Part shown: one piece after another, positions 43,387 through 52,191 of the stretch | Layout of the letters: the number at the start of each line of letters is the position of its first letter | Position numbering within the stretch: position 1 is the first letter of the stretch | Assembly (NCBI RefSeq): GCF_040225985.1 | Contig: NZ_JBBPEU010000002.1 | Location: forward strand, 496,001 to 560,000 | DNA: 64,000 nt | Direction of reading: 5' to 3' | From: Shimia sp040225985 | GTDB lineage: Bacteria > Pseudomonadota > Alphaproteobacteria > Rhodobacterales > Rhodobacteraceae | The notes under the pieces: model-generated | What the model was told of the DNA's origin: nothing | The model's input: the letters and a program-made list of their open reading frames with translations, nothing else | Database searches by the model: none | Translations under genes and position numbers: made by a program

Positions 43387-44267
43387 GCACAGAACTCAGG
43401 AAAGGACAGCCCCGCATGGGCTGCCTGCTCCGGTGCCAGCGACGTCGGCGTCATGCCGGGCTGGGTGTTGGTTTCCAAGAGGATCAGACCATCCAGTCCG
43501 CGAGTGTCATCCCAGCGGAAATCGGTCCGACTCACACCGCGGCACCCCAGCGCCTGATGCGCACGCAGCGCATAGTCGAGGCAGGCCTCGGTGATCTCTT
43601 GCGGAACCTCTGCGGGGATCACGTGGCGTGATCCACCTTCCTTGTACTTGGCATCGTAGTCATACCAGCCATCGGTCAGGATATCGGTCACGTTCAGCGC
43701 CCGGTCCCCCATCACCGTGGTCGTCAGCTCGCGCCCCGGCGCATAGGTCTCGACCATGACTTGTTCGGGCATGTCGTCCGACAGTTGCGGCGGGCCGTTG
43801 GCAACCTCTTGCACGATATAGATACCGACGGACGAACCTTCATTGTTGGGTTTGACAACATAGGGCGGCGCCATCACGTGCCGGCCCATCACCTCGGCCT
43901 TGCAGCGGATGACACTCTCGACCACGGGCAGCCCCGCAGCCCTGTACACTTCCTTCGACCGCTGCTTGTCCATGGCCAGCGCCGAGGCCAGCACACCGGA
44001 ATGGGTATAGGGCAGGCCCAGCCATTCCAGAATGCCCTGCACACAGCCATCTTCACCCCAGCGACCATGCAAGGCGTTAAAACACACATCTGGTTTGATT
44101 TCGTTCAGGCGCGCAACAAGGTCAGGCCCTGCATCGACCTCGACCACGTCATACCCTGCTTCCCGCAGCGCGGCAGCGCATTCACGCCCCGACGTCAGAG
44201 ACACCTCGCGCTCTGCCGAGGCCCCGCCCATCAATACCGCCACTTTGGGGTTTGCCCTGCTCGACAT
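43353..44267 (-). CDS. ddl: D-alanine--D-alanine ligase
   Basis: This is a 304-residue ATP-grasp enzyme that makes D-Ala-D-Ala for the peptidoglycan stem. It has the N-terminal VLMGGASAEREVSLTSGREC, the ATP-grasp segment YVVKPNNEGSSVGIYIVQ, and the C-terminal LLETNTQPGMTPTSLAPEQA with the metal-binding Glu/Asn pair. It corresponds to the short DdlB type. Eighty-six bases separate it from murB. Confidence 0.97.
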   Translation of the reverse strand: MSSRANPKVAVLMGGASAEREVSLTSGRECAAALREAGYDVVEVDAGPDLVARLNEIKPDVCFNALHGRWGEDGCVQGILEWLGLPYTHSGVLASALAMDKQRSKEVYRAAGLPVVESVIRCKAEVMGRHVMAPPYVVKPNNEGSSVGIYIVQEVANGPPQLSDDMPEQVMVETYAPGRELTTTVMGDRALNVTDILTDGWYDYDAKYKEGGSRHVIPAEVPQEITEACLDYALRAHQALGCRGVSRTDFRWDDTRGLDGLILLETNTQPGMTPTSLAPEQAAHAGLSFPEFCAWMVEDASCNR

Positions 44268-44353
44268 ACCCTTTGTGCCTCAATGTCCCGGACCGTTTTG
44301 GTCCTGTTTTTATTAGGTTTTCCGGCCCGTGATATGTGCCTGCAAGCCAGAAG

Positions 44354-45280
44354 TCAGTCTGCCGTCGGTTCTCCGACGCGCATGATTTCCCATTCTAGCG
44401 TTATTCCGCTGTTTTGGAAAACCCTTTTTCTGACTTCTTCACCCAGATTTTCCAGATCGGCCGCAGTGGCATCACCCGTGTTGATCATGAAATTCGAGTG
44501 CTTCTCGCTCATCTGCGCGCCGCCAACGCGTGCGCCACGCATCCCCGCGTCATCAATCAGCTTCCACGCCTTGAGATCATGCACGTCATCCGCCTGTCCG
44601 GTGCTTGAAAACCCGGCTGGATTGCGGAAGGTGCTGCCTGCGGTGCGGTCCTTGGTCGGTTGGGTCGCGTCACGTTTGGCCAGTTGGTCTTCCATGCGCC
44701 GCATCAACATCGCGGGATCACCCGATGGCCCCTCGAACGTAGCCTCGACAATCACCCAGCCCTCGGGCAAATCGGTCTGGCGATACCGGAAATTCAGATC
44801 CTCTGCCGTGATATCGACAATCTCGCCTGTGCGGGTCACCGCCTTGGCGCTGACGAACACATCCGCCACATAAGACCCGTAGCAGCCGGCATTCATCCGC
44901 ACCGCACCGCCAATCGCACCCGGAATTGTGCGCAGAAAAGTCAGGTCGACACCGGCCTCGGCGGCCTTGCGCGCGACATGGGCATCCAGCGCCGCAACCC
45001 CTGCCGTAACACGACTGCCGTCCACCTCTATTCCGTTGAAGCCGCGTCCCATGCGGATCACCACCGCCCGCAGCCCGCCATCGCGCACGATCAGGTTGCT
45101 GCCCACCCCCATCGGAAACACGGTCATCCCCGGATCCAGATCACGCAGGAAATCGGCAAGGTCTTCTACATCCGCCGGCTGGAACAGCCAGTCCGCCGCC
45201 CCCCCGACGCGCAACCAGGTCAGGCCCGAAAGATCCCGGTTCGGGGTCAGTTTTCCGCGCACTTGGGGCATGTCATTCAT
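44354..45280 (-). CDS. murB: UDP-N-acetylenolpyruvoylglucosamine reductase
   Basis: MurB is the FAD enzyme that reduces UDP-GlcNAc-enolpyruvate to UDP-MurNAc. The 308-residue type I protein has the FAD-binding FPMGVGSNLIVRDGGL and IPGAIGGAVRMNAGCYG. The catalytic Ser is in TAGSTFRNP, and a C-terminal Glu is in LEWEIMRVGEP. The start at 45280 (MNDMPQVRG) is chosen for conservation; the ATG nine bases later is possible. Seventy bases separate it from the upstream DUF2484 gene. Confidence 0.96.
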   Translation of the reverse strand: MNDMPQVRGKLTPNRDLSGLTWLRVGGAADWLFQPADVEDLADFLRDLDPGMTVFPMGVGSNLIVRDGGLRAVVIRMGRGFNGIEVDGSRVTAGVAALDAHVARKAAEAGVDLTFLRTIPGAIGGAVRMNAGCYGSYVADVFVSAKAVTRTGEIVDITAEDLNFRYRQTDLPEGWVIVEATFEGPSGDPAMLMRRMEDQLAKRDATQPTKDRTAGSTFRNPAGFSSTGQADDVHDLKAWKLIDDAGMRGARVGGAQMSEKHSNFMINTGDATAADLENLGEEVRKRVFQNSGITLEWEIMRVGEPTAD

Positions 45281-45350
45281 CGGTCTTGTCCGCTCGGCTG
45301 GTGGTCTTTGGCCCCTTTTGCGCAAAGCCGCCCCGAAACACAAGCAGGCT

Positions 45351-45608
45351 CTAATCGGCGCGGCGGCCCAGTGTGCGGCGCACCCAGCGCCAAAGGTAGA
45401 TCACCGGCCAACGCATCACCCACATTGCCATCAACAGAAACACCAGTGCCAGCCAGACCCCGTGTTCGTACCAGATCACCCCGATCAAGGGCACGCCGAG
45501 CGCGATCATGACATAGGCAAAGCGCCAGTGGTTGTCCTTGGACGGAAACATGCCGCGCAGGTTCACCGCCACCAGCCAGATCAATGCCAGCGTGACCGAA
45601 AGGCTCAT
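45351..45608 (-). CDS. DUF2484 family small membrane protein, second copy
   Basis: This is an 85-residue protein with two or three hydrophobic segments. It shares the core LIGVIWYEHGVW with the preceding gene, and both begin MSLS followed by a hydrophobic helix with a conserved W (LALIWLVAVNL). It is therefore a diverged tandem duplicate. Its ATG at 45608 overlaps the stop of the first copy (ATGA), so translation is coupled. DUF2484 proteins are found between murC and murB in Rhodobacterales; their role in envelope biogenesis is not known. Confidence 0.85.
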   Translation of the reverse strand: MSLSVTLALIWLVAVNLRGMFPSKDNHWRFAYVMIALGVPLIGVIWYEHGVWLALVFLLMAMWVMRWPVIYLWRWVRRTLGRRAD

Positions 45609-45859
45609 TTCGGGATCTCCGGTTTTTCGCCACGGGCGCGCTTGTAGAAATAGCGCAGGGGGTTGCGGAACATCGACAAGAAAGCGAACAGCGCAGCCGC
45701 CCCGTACCACACACCGTGTTCCCACCAGATCACCCCGATCAGGCAGGGCGCAGCCAGCAACAGGGCAATACCCGGCACATATTGGTGCCGCATCGGCAGC
45801 ATCGCCACAATGGCCGAGGCCAGCACCCAGAGACAACCAAGGATCAGGGACAGGCTCAT
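45605..45859 (-). CDS. DUF2484 family small membrane protein, first copy
   Basis: This is an 84-residue membrane protein beginning MSLSLILGCLWVLASAIVAM. It has the shared core LIGVIWWEHGVWYG and a basic C-terminus (RYFYKRARGEKPEIPK). Its start at 45859 overlaps the permease stop codon (ATGA) and its stop overlaps the second copy. All three genes are therefore probably one translationally coupled unit inside the mur cluster. Function is unknown. Position between murC and murB suggests a link to cell wall synthesis. Confidence 0.87.
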   Translation of the reverse strand: MSLSLILGCLWVLASAIVAMLPMRHQYVPGIALLLAAPCLIGVIWWEHGVWYGAAALFAFLSMFRNPLRYFYKRARGEKPEIPK

Positions 45860-47043
45860 GGATGCACCCCGATGTTCAAGGCCAGCGCCATCAGTGCCAG
45901 GCACAGACCCAAGACCGGCACCACCATGGGCACGCGGAACGGGGCGTCAGGCTCACGGCGTTTCAACACGATCAGCGACAGGTTCACGATCACGAACACG
46001 CCCAGCAGAATGGTCGAGGTCACCCCGGCCAAGAGACCGACATTCAGCAACAACGCCCCCGCCACCACGGCTCCGCCGACCAGCAAAGTGGCCAGAACCG
46101 GCGTACCTGTGCGGGGATGGGCATGGTGAAACACCTGCAAAGCGGGGCTGCGTTTGCCCAGACCATAAAGAACCCGGCTCGCCATGACGATCTGCGCCAG
46201 AACCCCGTTCAGCGCGGCAAAGACGGCGATGGTTGATAGGAACCGGCCCTGCCCGCCCATGCCCGCCTGCCAAACCAGTGCCAGCGGCTTTTCGCTCTGG
46301 GCCAGCGCCGAAAGGGGCACGGCGCGCACGGTGGCCCATGTCACCAGCGCATAGATCAGCGTGGTGATCACCAGCGAAATCAGGATCGCGCGCGGCAAGG
46401 TGCGTTCCGGCTCGGACACCTCTTCGGCCATGTTTACGATGTCCTCGAACCCGATAAAGGCAAAGAATGCCAGCGTCGCCCCGGCCCCGATCCCCGCCCA
46501 GAGCGGTGGCGCCATCGCGGTCCAGTCCACAGACACGGGTGCCCGCGTGCCGGCCCAGATCACCAGCGCAAGCCCCAGCAATTCAATCACGGTAAAGACC
46601 GCCGCCAACGCGAGGCTTTCCATGACGCCGAACACCGCCACACCGGTCAGTATCGCACCAATGCCGATTATGGCCCAGATAGCCGGCACGTCCAGCACCA
46701 CGGTCAGGTATCCAACCCCGCCACGCAGCACCGCTGCCGCCGACACCGTGCCCGCCGCCACGATGGCCAACCCAACCAGAACGGCCAGCGCCTGCCTGCG
46801 CAGCGCGGTGCCCACATAAGCCGCCTCGCCCGCAGCTTCGGGAATGCGGGTGGCAAATTCGGAATAGCTCAGCGCCGTGGGCGCGGCGACCAGGCCGGCC
46901 AGCAGAAAGGCCACCGGCGCCCAGATACCGGCCTCTCCGGCGACGGCCCCGACCAGCACATAGATCCCGGCCCCAACCATCACGCCGACGCCATAGGCCG
47001 TCAAAAGACCCAAGCCGATCCGCCGTTTCAGGTGTTCCGCCAT
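45856..47043 (-). CDS. APC superfamily amino acid permease
   Basis: This is a 395-residue transporter with about 11-12 hydrophobic helices. It has the APC-type start LGLLTAYGVGVMVGAGIYVLVG (helix 1 with the unwound GAGI segment) and the helix-6 region FFAFIGFEDIVNMAEEVSEPERTLPRAI typical of amino acid/polyamine antiporter-like members. The substrate is unknown. The ATG at 47043 (MAEHLKRRIG) is preferred to a GTG 12 bases earlier. A 24-bp palindrome lies 42 bases upstream, so expression may be independent of murC. An amino acid transporter is not a usual dcw member. Confidence 0.88.
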   Translation of the reverse strand: MAEHLKRRIGLGLLTAYGVGVMVGAGIYVLVGAVAGEAGIWAPVAFLLAGLVAAPTALSYSEFATRIPEAAGEAAYVGTALRRQALAVLVGLAIVAAGTVSAAAVLRGGVGYLTVVLDVPAIWAIIGIGAILTGVAVFGVMESLALAAVFTVIELLGLALVIWAGTRAPVSVDWTAMAPPLWAGIGAGATLAFFAFIGFEDIVNMAEEVSEPERTLPRAILISLVITTLIYALVTWATVRAVPLSALAQSEKPLALVWQAGMGGQGRFLSTIAVFAALNGVLAQIVMASRVLYGLGKRSPALQVFHHAHPRTGTPVLATLLVGGAVVAGALLLNVGLLAGVTSTILLGVFVIVNLSLIVLKRREPDAPFRVPMVVPVLGLCLALMALALNIGVHP

Positions 47044-47084
47044 CTGGACCCGCACCTAAATTTTTCTGGAAGAATTTTCCCCAT

Positions 47085-47108
47085 GTAGAATTTTCTAGAA
47101 AATTCTAC
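47085..47108. promoter_or_regulatory. 24-bp perfect palindrome upstream of the permease
   Basis: The half-site GTAGAATTTTCT (47085-47096) is followed directly by its exact reverse complement (47097-47108). A further AGAATTTTC copy lies at 47071-47079. The element occupies the murC-permease junction, two bases beyond the murC stop codon. Composition and symmetry resemble Lrp/AsnC-type sites (matching 11 of 15 positions of the E. coli Lrp consensus), which fits an amino acid transporter. It lacks a T-run suited to a terminator. Confidence 0.55.
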
Positions 47109-47110
47109 GC

Positions 47111-48505
47111 CTACTGCAAGCGTTTCGGCAGATTATTGGCCCACGTGCTGATGGTGCCCGCCCCCAGACAGACCACGATATCGCCCGGTTGCGCCTCGGC
47201 GCGGACAAGCGCGACAACGTCATCCTCGGTATCCACGGCCACGGCGCGCCGGTGCCCGTGCGCGACAAGACCCGCGACCAGATCATCCCGCGACGCGCCC
47301 GGAATAGGGGCCTCACCGGCGGCAAACACCTCGGCAATGCCCACGACATCGGCCTCGTTGAAGCAGGAACAGAAATCCTCGAACAGCGACGAGAGACGGG
47401 TATAGCGGTGCGGCTGGTGCACGGCAATCACGCGCCCGTCACAGGCCTGCCGCGCCGCCTTCAGCACCGCGGCGATCTCGACCGGATGGTGCCCGTAATC
47501 GTCGATGACCGGCACGCCCTGCCATTCGCCGACCTTGGTAAAGCGCCGGTTCACCCCGCCAAAGGCGGCCAGCGCCTCGCGGATTTCGGAGCGCTTCATC
47601 CCCAGATGCCGCGCCACGGCCACCGCCGACAGCGCATTCGAGACGTTATGGTCCCCCGGCATTGGCAGGGTACAACCGTCGATCCGCGTGCCTTCGTTCT
47701 GCAACAGGATGTCGAAATGCGCGATCCCTGCCTTGTAGCTGAGGTTGACCGCACGCACATCGGCCTGCGTGTTGAAGCCAAAGGTCACGACGCGCCGGTC
47801 GGTGATCCGGCCGACAAGGGTCTGCACGTCAGGATCATCGGTACAGCACACGGCCAGCCCGTAAAACGGGATGTTCGACACGAAATCCAGAAACCCGCGA
47901 TGCAGGTTTTCCTCGGTGCCCCAATGTTCCATATGCTCGGGGTCGATATTGGTCACAATCGCAATGGTGGCGGGCAGACGGTTGAAGGTGCCGTCGCTTT
48001 CATCGGCCTCAACCACCATCCATTCGCCCCCGCCCACGCGCGCGTTCGACCCGTATGCATGGATGATCCCGCCATTCACAACGGTCGGATCAAAGCGCCC
48101 GTGATCCAGCAGCGCCGCGACCATCGTGGTCGTGGTCGTCTTACCATGCGTACCCGCGACCGCGATGTTCGACTTAAGCCGCATCAGTTCGGCCAGCATC
48201 TCGGCGCGCCGCACCACCGGCAGGCCCCTCCGCCGCGCCTCGTCCAGCTCGGGATTGCCGGGCTTGATCGCGGACGAGATCACGACAACCTCGGCATCGG
48301 CAAGGTTCTCGGCCTTCTGCCCGACGAACAGGGTCGCGCCCTGCGCCACCAGCCGTTCGGTGATCTTGGATTCCTTGAGATCCGACCCCTGCACCACATA
48401 CCCATGGTTCAGCAGCACCTCGGCAATCCCCGACATGCCGATCCCGCCGATGCCGACAAAATGGATGGGCCCCACGTCACCGGGAAGTTTGGTTGCTGCA
48501 CTCAT
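47111..48505 (-). CDS. murC: UDP-N-acetylmuramate--L-alanine ligase
   Basis: MurC adds L-alanine to UDP-MurNAc. The 464-residue three-domain Mur ligase has the N-terminal HFVGIGGIGMSGIAEVLLNHG, the ATP-binding VAGTHGKTTTTTMVA and the central EADESDGTFNRLP metal site. HHPVEIAAVLKAAR and HQPHRYTR in the C-terminal domain are MurC-specific. The gap to murG is 12 bases. Its stop lies two bases before the palindrome that precedes the permease. Confidence 0.98.
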   Translation of the reverse strand: MSAATKLPGDVGPIHFVGIGGIGMSGIAEVLLNHGYVVQGSDLKESKITERLVAQGATLFVGQKAENLADAEVVVISSAIKPGNPELDEARRRGLPVVRRAEMLAELMRLKSNIAVAGTHGKTTTTTMVAALLDHGRFDPTVVNGGIIHAYGSNARVGGGEWMVVEADESDGTFNRLPATIAIVTNIDPEHMEHWGTEENLHRGFLDFVSNIPFYGLAVCCTDDPDVQTLVGRITDRRVVTFGFNTQADVRAVNLSYKAGIAHFDILLQNEGTRIDGCTLPMPGDHNVSNALSAVAVARHLGMKRSEIREALAAFGGVNRRFTKVGEWQGVPVIDDYGHHPVEIAAVLKAARQACDGRVIAVHQPHRYTRLSSLFEDFCSCFNEADVVGIAEVFAAGEAPIPGASRDDLVAGLVAHGHRRAVAVDTEDDVVALVRAEAQPGDIVVCLGAGTISTWANNLPKRLQ

Positions 48506-48517
48506 GGGTCTTGTTCC

Positions 48518-49615
48518 TTATTCTTCCTTGCTGGCCAGCCATTCGACCAGCCCAACCAGCTCTTCCGTGGCGTCCGGCTTGGCCACGGACAGCGCGGCCT
48601 GAACCATCTGGCTCGCGCCATCTGGGTTTTGTATCACCATCGCGATCTGCTCTGACAGGGTCTCGACGGTCAGTTTGCGTTCCGGGATCAGGATTGCCGC
48701 GCCCGCATCGACAAGAACGCGCGCATTGGCTGTCTGGTGATCGCCCGTGGCCGCCGCATAGGGGATCAGGATCGACGGGCGCCCAATCACGCTGATATCG
48801 GCGACCGAAGACGCCCCCGACCGCGAAATCACCAGCTGCGCCTCGCTCATCCGGGCAGGCACATCATGGAAAAAAGGCTGCACATCGGCGTTGATCCCGT
48901 GCTCGGCATAAAACGCCGTGACGCGGTCGAAATCCTCGTCGCGCGCCTGATGGCTGACACGCACATTGCGCAGGATCTCGGGCGGCAGCGCGGCAATCGC
49001 GCCCGGCACCGTGTCCGACAGGATGCGCGCCCCTTGCGAGCCACCGATCACGAGGATCGACATCGGGTAATCCCCCGGCGCGATATAGCCTGACGCGGCC
49101 CGTTCCAGAACCGCGCCGCGCACCGGGTTGCCCGTATGCACGCCCTCGATCCCCTCGGGCAGGGTGGTCGGCCATGTACCGCAGGCCACAACATCGACGC
49201 GGCTTGCGAATCTCTCGTTCACGCGACCCAGAATACCGTTCTGTTCATGGATCATGCGCGGCAGCTTCATCAGCCACGCCGCGCCCACCGCCGGAATGCT
49301 GGGATAACCGCCAAAGCCGACCACCACCTCGGGACGGTCCTTGCGAAATCCGCGCATCGTGGCCAGAACACCGCCCAGAATCTTGAACGGCACACCCATC
49401 TTGGCCAGGGCCCCGCCCCGCGCAAAGGTCGCACTGCTGACCTGTTCGATCTCGACCGTATGGGGAAACCCGCCGGTATAGCGCGCGCCGCGCGCATCAG
49501 TGGTCAGCTTGACCCGCCACCCCTTACGCAACATCGCCTCGGCCAGCGCCTGCGCCGGAAACATGTGTCCCCCGGTGCCACCTGCCGCAATCACCAGCAA
49601 TGGTTTGTATGTCAT
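48518..49615 (-). CDS. murG: Undecaprenyl-PP-MurNAc-pentapeptide GlcNAc transferase
   Basis: MurG transfers GlcNAc to lipid I to form lipid II on the inner face of the membrane. The 365-residue GT-B enzyme has the glycine-rich loops IAAGGTGGHMFPAQALAE and VGFGGYPSIPAVGAAWL, the GGSQGARIL loop of the second domain, and the SRSGASSVADISVIG acceptor/nucleotide site. Its ATG overlaps the ftsW stop codon by four bases. Confidence 0.98.
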   Translation of the reverse strand: MTYKPLLVIAAGGTGGHMFPAQALAEAMLRKGWRVKLTTDARGARYTGGFPHTVEIEQVSSATFARGGALAKMGVPFKILGGVLATMRGFRKDRPEVVVGFGGYPSIPAVGAAWLMKLPRMIHEQNGILGRVNERFASRVDVVACGTWPTTLPEGIEGVHTGNPVRGAVLERAASGYIAPGDYPMSILVIGGSQGARILSDTVPGAIAALPPEILRNVRVSHQARDEDFDRVTAFYAEHGINADVQPFFHDVPARMSEAQLVISRSGASSVADISVIGRPSILIPYAAATGDHQTANARVLVDAGAAILIPERKLTVETLSEQIAMVIQNPDGASQMVQAALSVAKPDATEELVGLVEWLASKEE

Positions 49616-50778
49616 CTCACGTGTCCCCGCAGAATGTCCCGGATATCGCCCTGGGGCCGGGTGCGGGTAAACGCCAAAAGCATGCCGACTGCAATACCAC
49701 CTGCGATCAAAGACGACCCGCCATAGCTGACAAATGGCAGGGTCATGCCCTTGGCAGGCAACAGACGCACGGCCACGCCCATATTGATGATCGCCTGAAC
49801 GCCGAAAATCGCGGCAAGACCGGTGCCGGCCAGCCGGATGAACGGATCACGTTCCCGCATCAGCCGGAAGAAAGACCGCAGCACCACGGTGGCATAAAGC
49901 GCGATCACGACCAGCACGAGAATCAGACCGTATTCCTCGGCCGCGACCGCGATGATGAAATCGGTATGCGCATCCGGCAAAGACCATTTGACCTGCCCCT
50001 CGCCGACCCCGACACCATACAGACCGCCGCTCTGGATCGCGTTGGTGGCATAGCCAAGCTGCGTGGTCGGGTCGATGGATCGGTCCAGAAACCCGTCGAT
50101 GCGGCGGGCGAAGTGTTCGGAATTGGCATAGGCAAACTTGGCGATGGGAATGATCGACAGGAAAATCCCCCCGATCAGCATCATCGGCGCGCCCGACACG
50201 AAATACATCACGCACCAGGCAAACAGGATCAGGCTGGCCTGTCCGAAATCGGGCTGCATCGCCAGAATGAACACGATGGTGATCATCAAAAGGAAGGACC
50301 ACATCCGCCCCGGCGGGCCGTTGATCTCTTCATTGGCCGCCATCAGCCAGGCCGCCGTCACGATAAACACCGGTTTGAGAAACTCTGACGGCTGGACCGA
50401 GGCAAAGCCCAGCGAGTACCAGCGCGTTGCCCCCTTGCCGAAGTCCGTACCCAGCACCGGCAAGCCGATCAGTGCGACGAATGCGGCCACAAAGGCCAGC
50501 ACCGCAAGGCGGCGCACCGTTTGGGGGCTCATCATCGAAGTGATCAGCATCGCCACCAGCGCCATGCCGCCGAACACCGCCTGGCGCTGCACGTAGTGAA
50601 AGGCGGGAAACCCGTTTTTCTCGGCCAGTGGCGGCGAGGCCGCAAGCCCAAGCAAAATGCCCACCCCGAACAGGCTCAGGACAGCGGCCATCGACCACTT
50701 GTCCAGCGTCCGCCACCACTTTGGAAGAACCGGCTCGCCGTCCCGCACGGGGACCGAGCCATACACCATCTCTGTCAT
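49612..50778 (-). CDS. ftsW: Septal peptidoglycan glycosyltransferase FtsW (SEDS)
   Basis: This is a 388-residue SEDS protein with about ten membrane helices. FtsW polymerises lipid II at the septum with FtsI as its partner. Conserved segments include GATRWYSLGFASVQPSEFLKP, MQPDFGQASLILFAW, and the late KGMTLPFVSYGGSSLIAGGI. A downstream in-frame Met (residue 4) is an alternative start. Upstream lies a repeat element and then a gene on the opposite strand, so ftsW-murG-murC must be transcribed from a promoter in 50779-51000 or by read-through past the inverted gene. Confidence 0.97.
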   Translation of the reverse strand: MTEMVYGSVPVRDGEPVLPKWWRTLDKWSMAAVLSLFGVGILLGLAASPPLAEKNGFPAFHYVQRQAVFGGMALVAMLITSMMSPQTVRRLAVLAFVAAFVALIGLPVLGTDFGKGATRWYSLGFASVQPSEFLKPVFIVTAAWLMAANEEINGPPGRMWSFLLMITIVFILAMQPDFGQASLILFAWCVMYFVSGAPMMLIGGIFLSIIPIAKFAYANSEHFARRIDGFLDRSIDPTTQLGYATNAIQSGGLYGVGVGEGQVKWSLPDAHTDFIIAVAAEEYGLILVLVVIALYATVVLRSFFRLMRERDPFIRLAGTGLAAIFGVQAIINMGVAVRLLPAKGMTLPFVSYGGSSLIAGGIAVGMLLAFTRTRPQGDIRDILRGHVR

Positions 50779-50895
50779 CGGAAACCGCCGATCTCTGCCT
50801 CAATACGCCCGTTTTCCGGGTCTGGAAGAAACACTAACACGAAGCCCGACTCTTGCAAAGCATGACATGCGCGGTGGCAACAATCCGCCCCTGCC

Positions 50896-50957
50896 CTTCA
50901 TCTTGCCAAAAATACCTCCGGGGTGAATTGGCCGCAGGCCAAGAGGGGCAGCGCCCC
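50896..50957 (-). repeat. Intergenic hairpin plus GGAGGTATTTTT repeat element (copy B)
   Basis: Read on the minus strand, GGGGC/GCCCC (50945-50957) and TTGGCC/GGCCAA (50928-50942) make two stems. ACCCCGGAGGTATTTTTGG and CAAGATGAAG follow. This tail matches copy A near 31250. It lies between ftsW and the inverted flavoprotein gene. Confidence 0.62.
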
Positions 50958-51009
50958 GCACGCGCCCTCGCCCCTTGACCCGACGCCCGACATGGGGCAC
51001 CCCGCCCCC

Positions 51010-52191
51010 ATGCGCTATGACACGATCATCCTTGGCGCCGGGGCCGCCGGCATGATGTGCGCCGCCCATTCTGGCGGGCGCACCCTCGTGCTCGACCATG
51101 CCAAGGCACCGGGCGAGAAAATCCGCATTTCCGGCGGCGGGCGTTGCAATTTCACCAACCTCTATGCGGCGCCTGAAAACTTCCTGTCGCAGAACCCCCA
51201 TTTCTGCAAATCGGCGCTCAAACGCTATACCCAGTGGGATTTCATCGACCTCGTTGCGCGCCACGGCATCGCCTATCACGAGAAAACGCTGGGACAGTTG
51301 TTCTGCGACCACTCGGCTCGGGACATCATCGCCCTGTTGCGCGCCGAGATGACGCGCGCAGGCGCCGAGCTTCGGCTTGAGACCGCGATCCTGCACGTCT
51401 CCCATAACGGCCACGCCTTCAGCGTCGAAACCGAATCCCACGGCAAGCGCCGCACGGTCACCGCGCAAAACCTCGTTCTGGCCACCGGCGGCAAATCCAT
51501 CCCCAAGATGGGCGCGACCGGGCTGTCCTATGACATCGCCCGACAGTTCGGCCTTGCCATTCTGCCAACACGCGCGGGCCTTGTGCCCTTCACCTTTCCC
51601 GAGGGCCGGTTCAAACCGCTTGCGGGCACCGCCCTGCCCGTCCGCGCCAGCACCGGTGACACCCATTTTGACGAGGCGCTGCTTTTCACCCATCGCGGCC
51701 TTTCTGGCCCCGCCATGCTGCAGATCAGTTCTTACTGGGAAGAAAGCCAGCCCATTTCGGTCAATCTCCTGCCCGACAGCAATCCGTTCGACACGCTCAA
51801 GGCCAAGCGCAAGACCGATGGCCGCCGCCAGATCGGCACGGTTCTGGGTCAGCTTCTGCCGTCGCGGCTGGCCGATTTCCTGACCGCAGACTGGGCCCTT
51901 TCCGGCAACCTGGCCGACCAGTCCGACAAGGCGCTGCAAGACCTTGCCGCGCGCCTCACCGCATGGCAGATGACGCCCGCAGGGACCGAAGGCTATCGCA
52001 CCGCCGAGGTCACGCTGGGCGGGATTGACACCGATGGCCTGTCGTCGAAAACGATGGAGGCGAAAACCGTGCCCGGCCTTTATGCTATCGGCGAAGCGGT
52101 CGACGTCACCGGCTGGCTGGGCGGGTACAATTTCCAATGGGCGTGGAGTTCGGGCTGGGCCGCAGGCACCGCCATCGCCGCCGGGCTCTAA
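51010..52191 (+). CDS. HI0933/YhiN-like FAD-dependent flavoprotein
   Basis: This is a 393-residue flavoprotein of the HI0933 family (BaiN-like). It has the dinucleotide-binding IILGAGAAGMMCAAHSGG, the family-specific ISGGGRCNFTN, the central LVLATGGKSIPKMGATGLSY and the C-terminal AIGEAVDVTGWLGGYNFQWAWSSGW. The reaction is unknown for most members. I choose ATG 51010 (MRYDTIILG); an ATG at 50992 adds six residues. It is the only plus-strand gene in the dcw region. It converges with the ferric-reductase-like gene (the stops overlap by about four bases). Confidence 0.9.
   Translation: MRYDTIILGAGAAGMMCAAHSGGRTLVLDHAKAPGEKIRISGGGRCNFTNLYAAPENFLSQNPHFCKSALKRYTQWDFIDLVARHGIAYHEKTLGQLFCDHSARDIIALLRAEMTRAGAELRLETAILHVSHNGHAFSVETESHGKRRTVTAQNLVLATGGKSIPKMGATGLSYDIARQFGLAILPTRAGLVPFTFPEGRFKPLAGTALPVRASTGDTHFDEALLFTHRGLSGPAMLQISSYWEESQPISVNLLPDSNPFDTLKAKRKTDGRRQIGTVLGQLLPSRLADFLTADWALSGNLADQSDKALQDLAARLTAWQMTPAGTEGYRTAEVTLGGIDTDGLSSKTMEAKTVPGLYAIGEAVDVTGWLGGYNFQWAWSSGWAAGTAIAAGL

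Noticed and set aside
47189..48655. 488-codon plus-strand frame over murC
   Set aside because: It is antisense to murC with compositionally biased translation and no homology that I can see.
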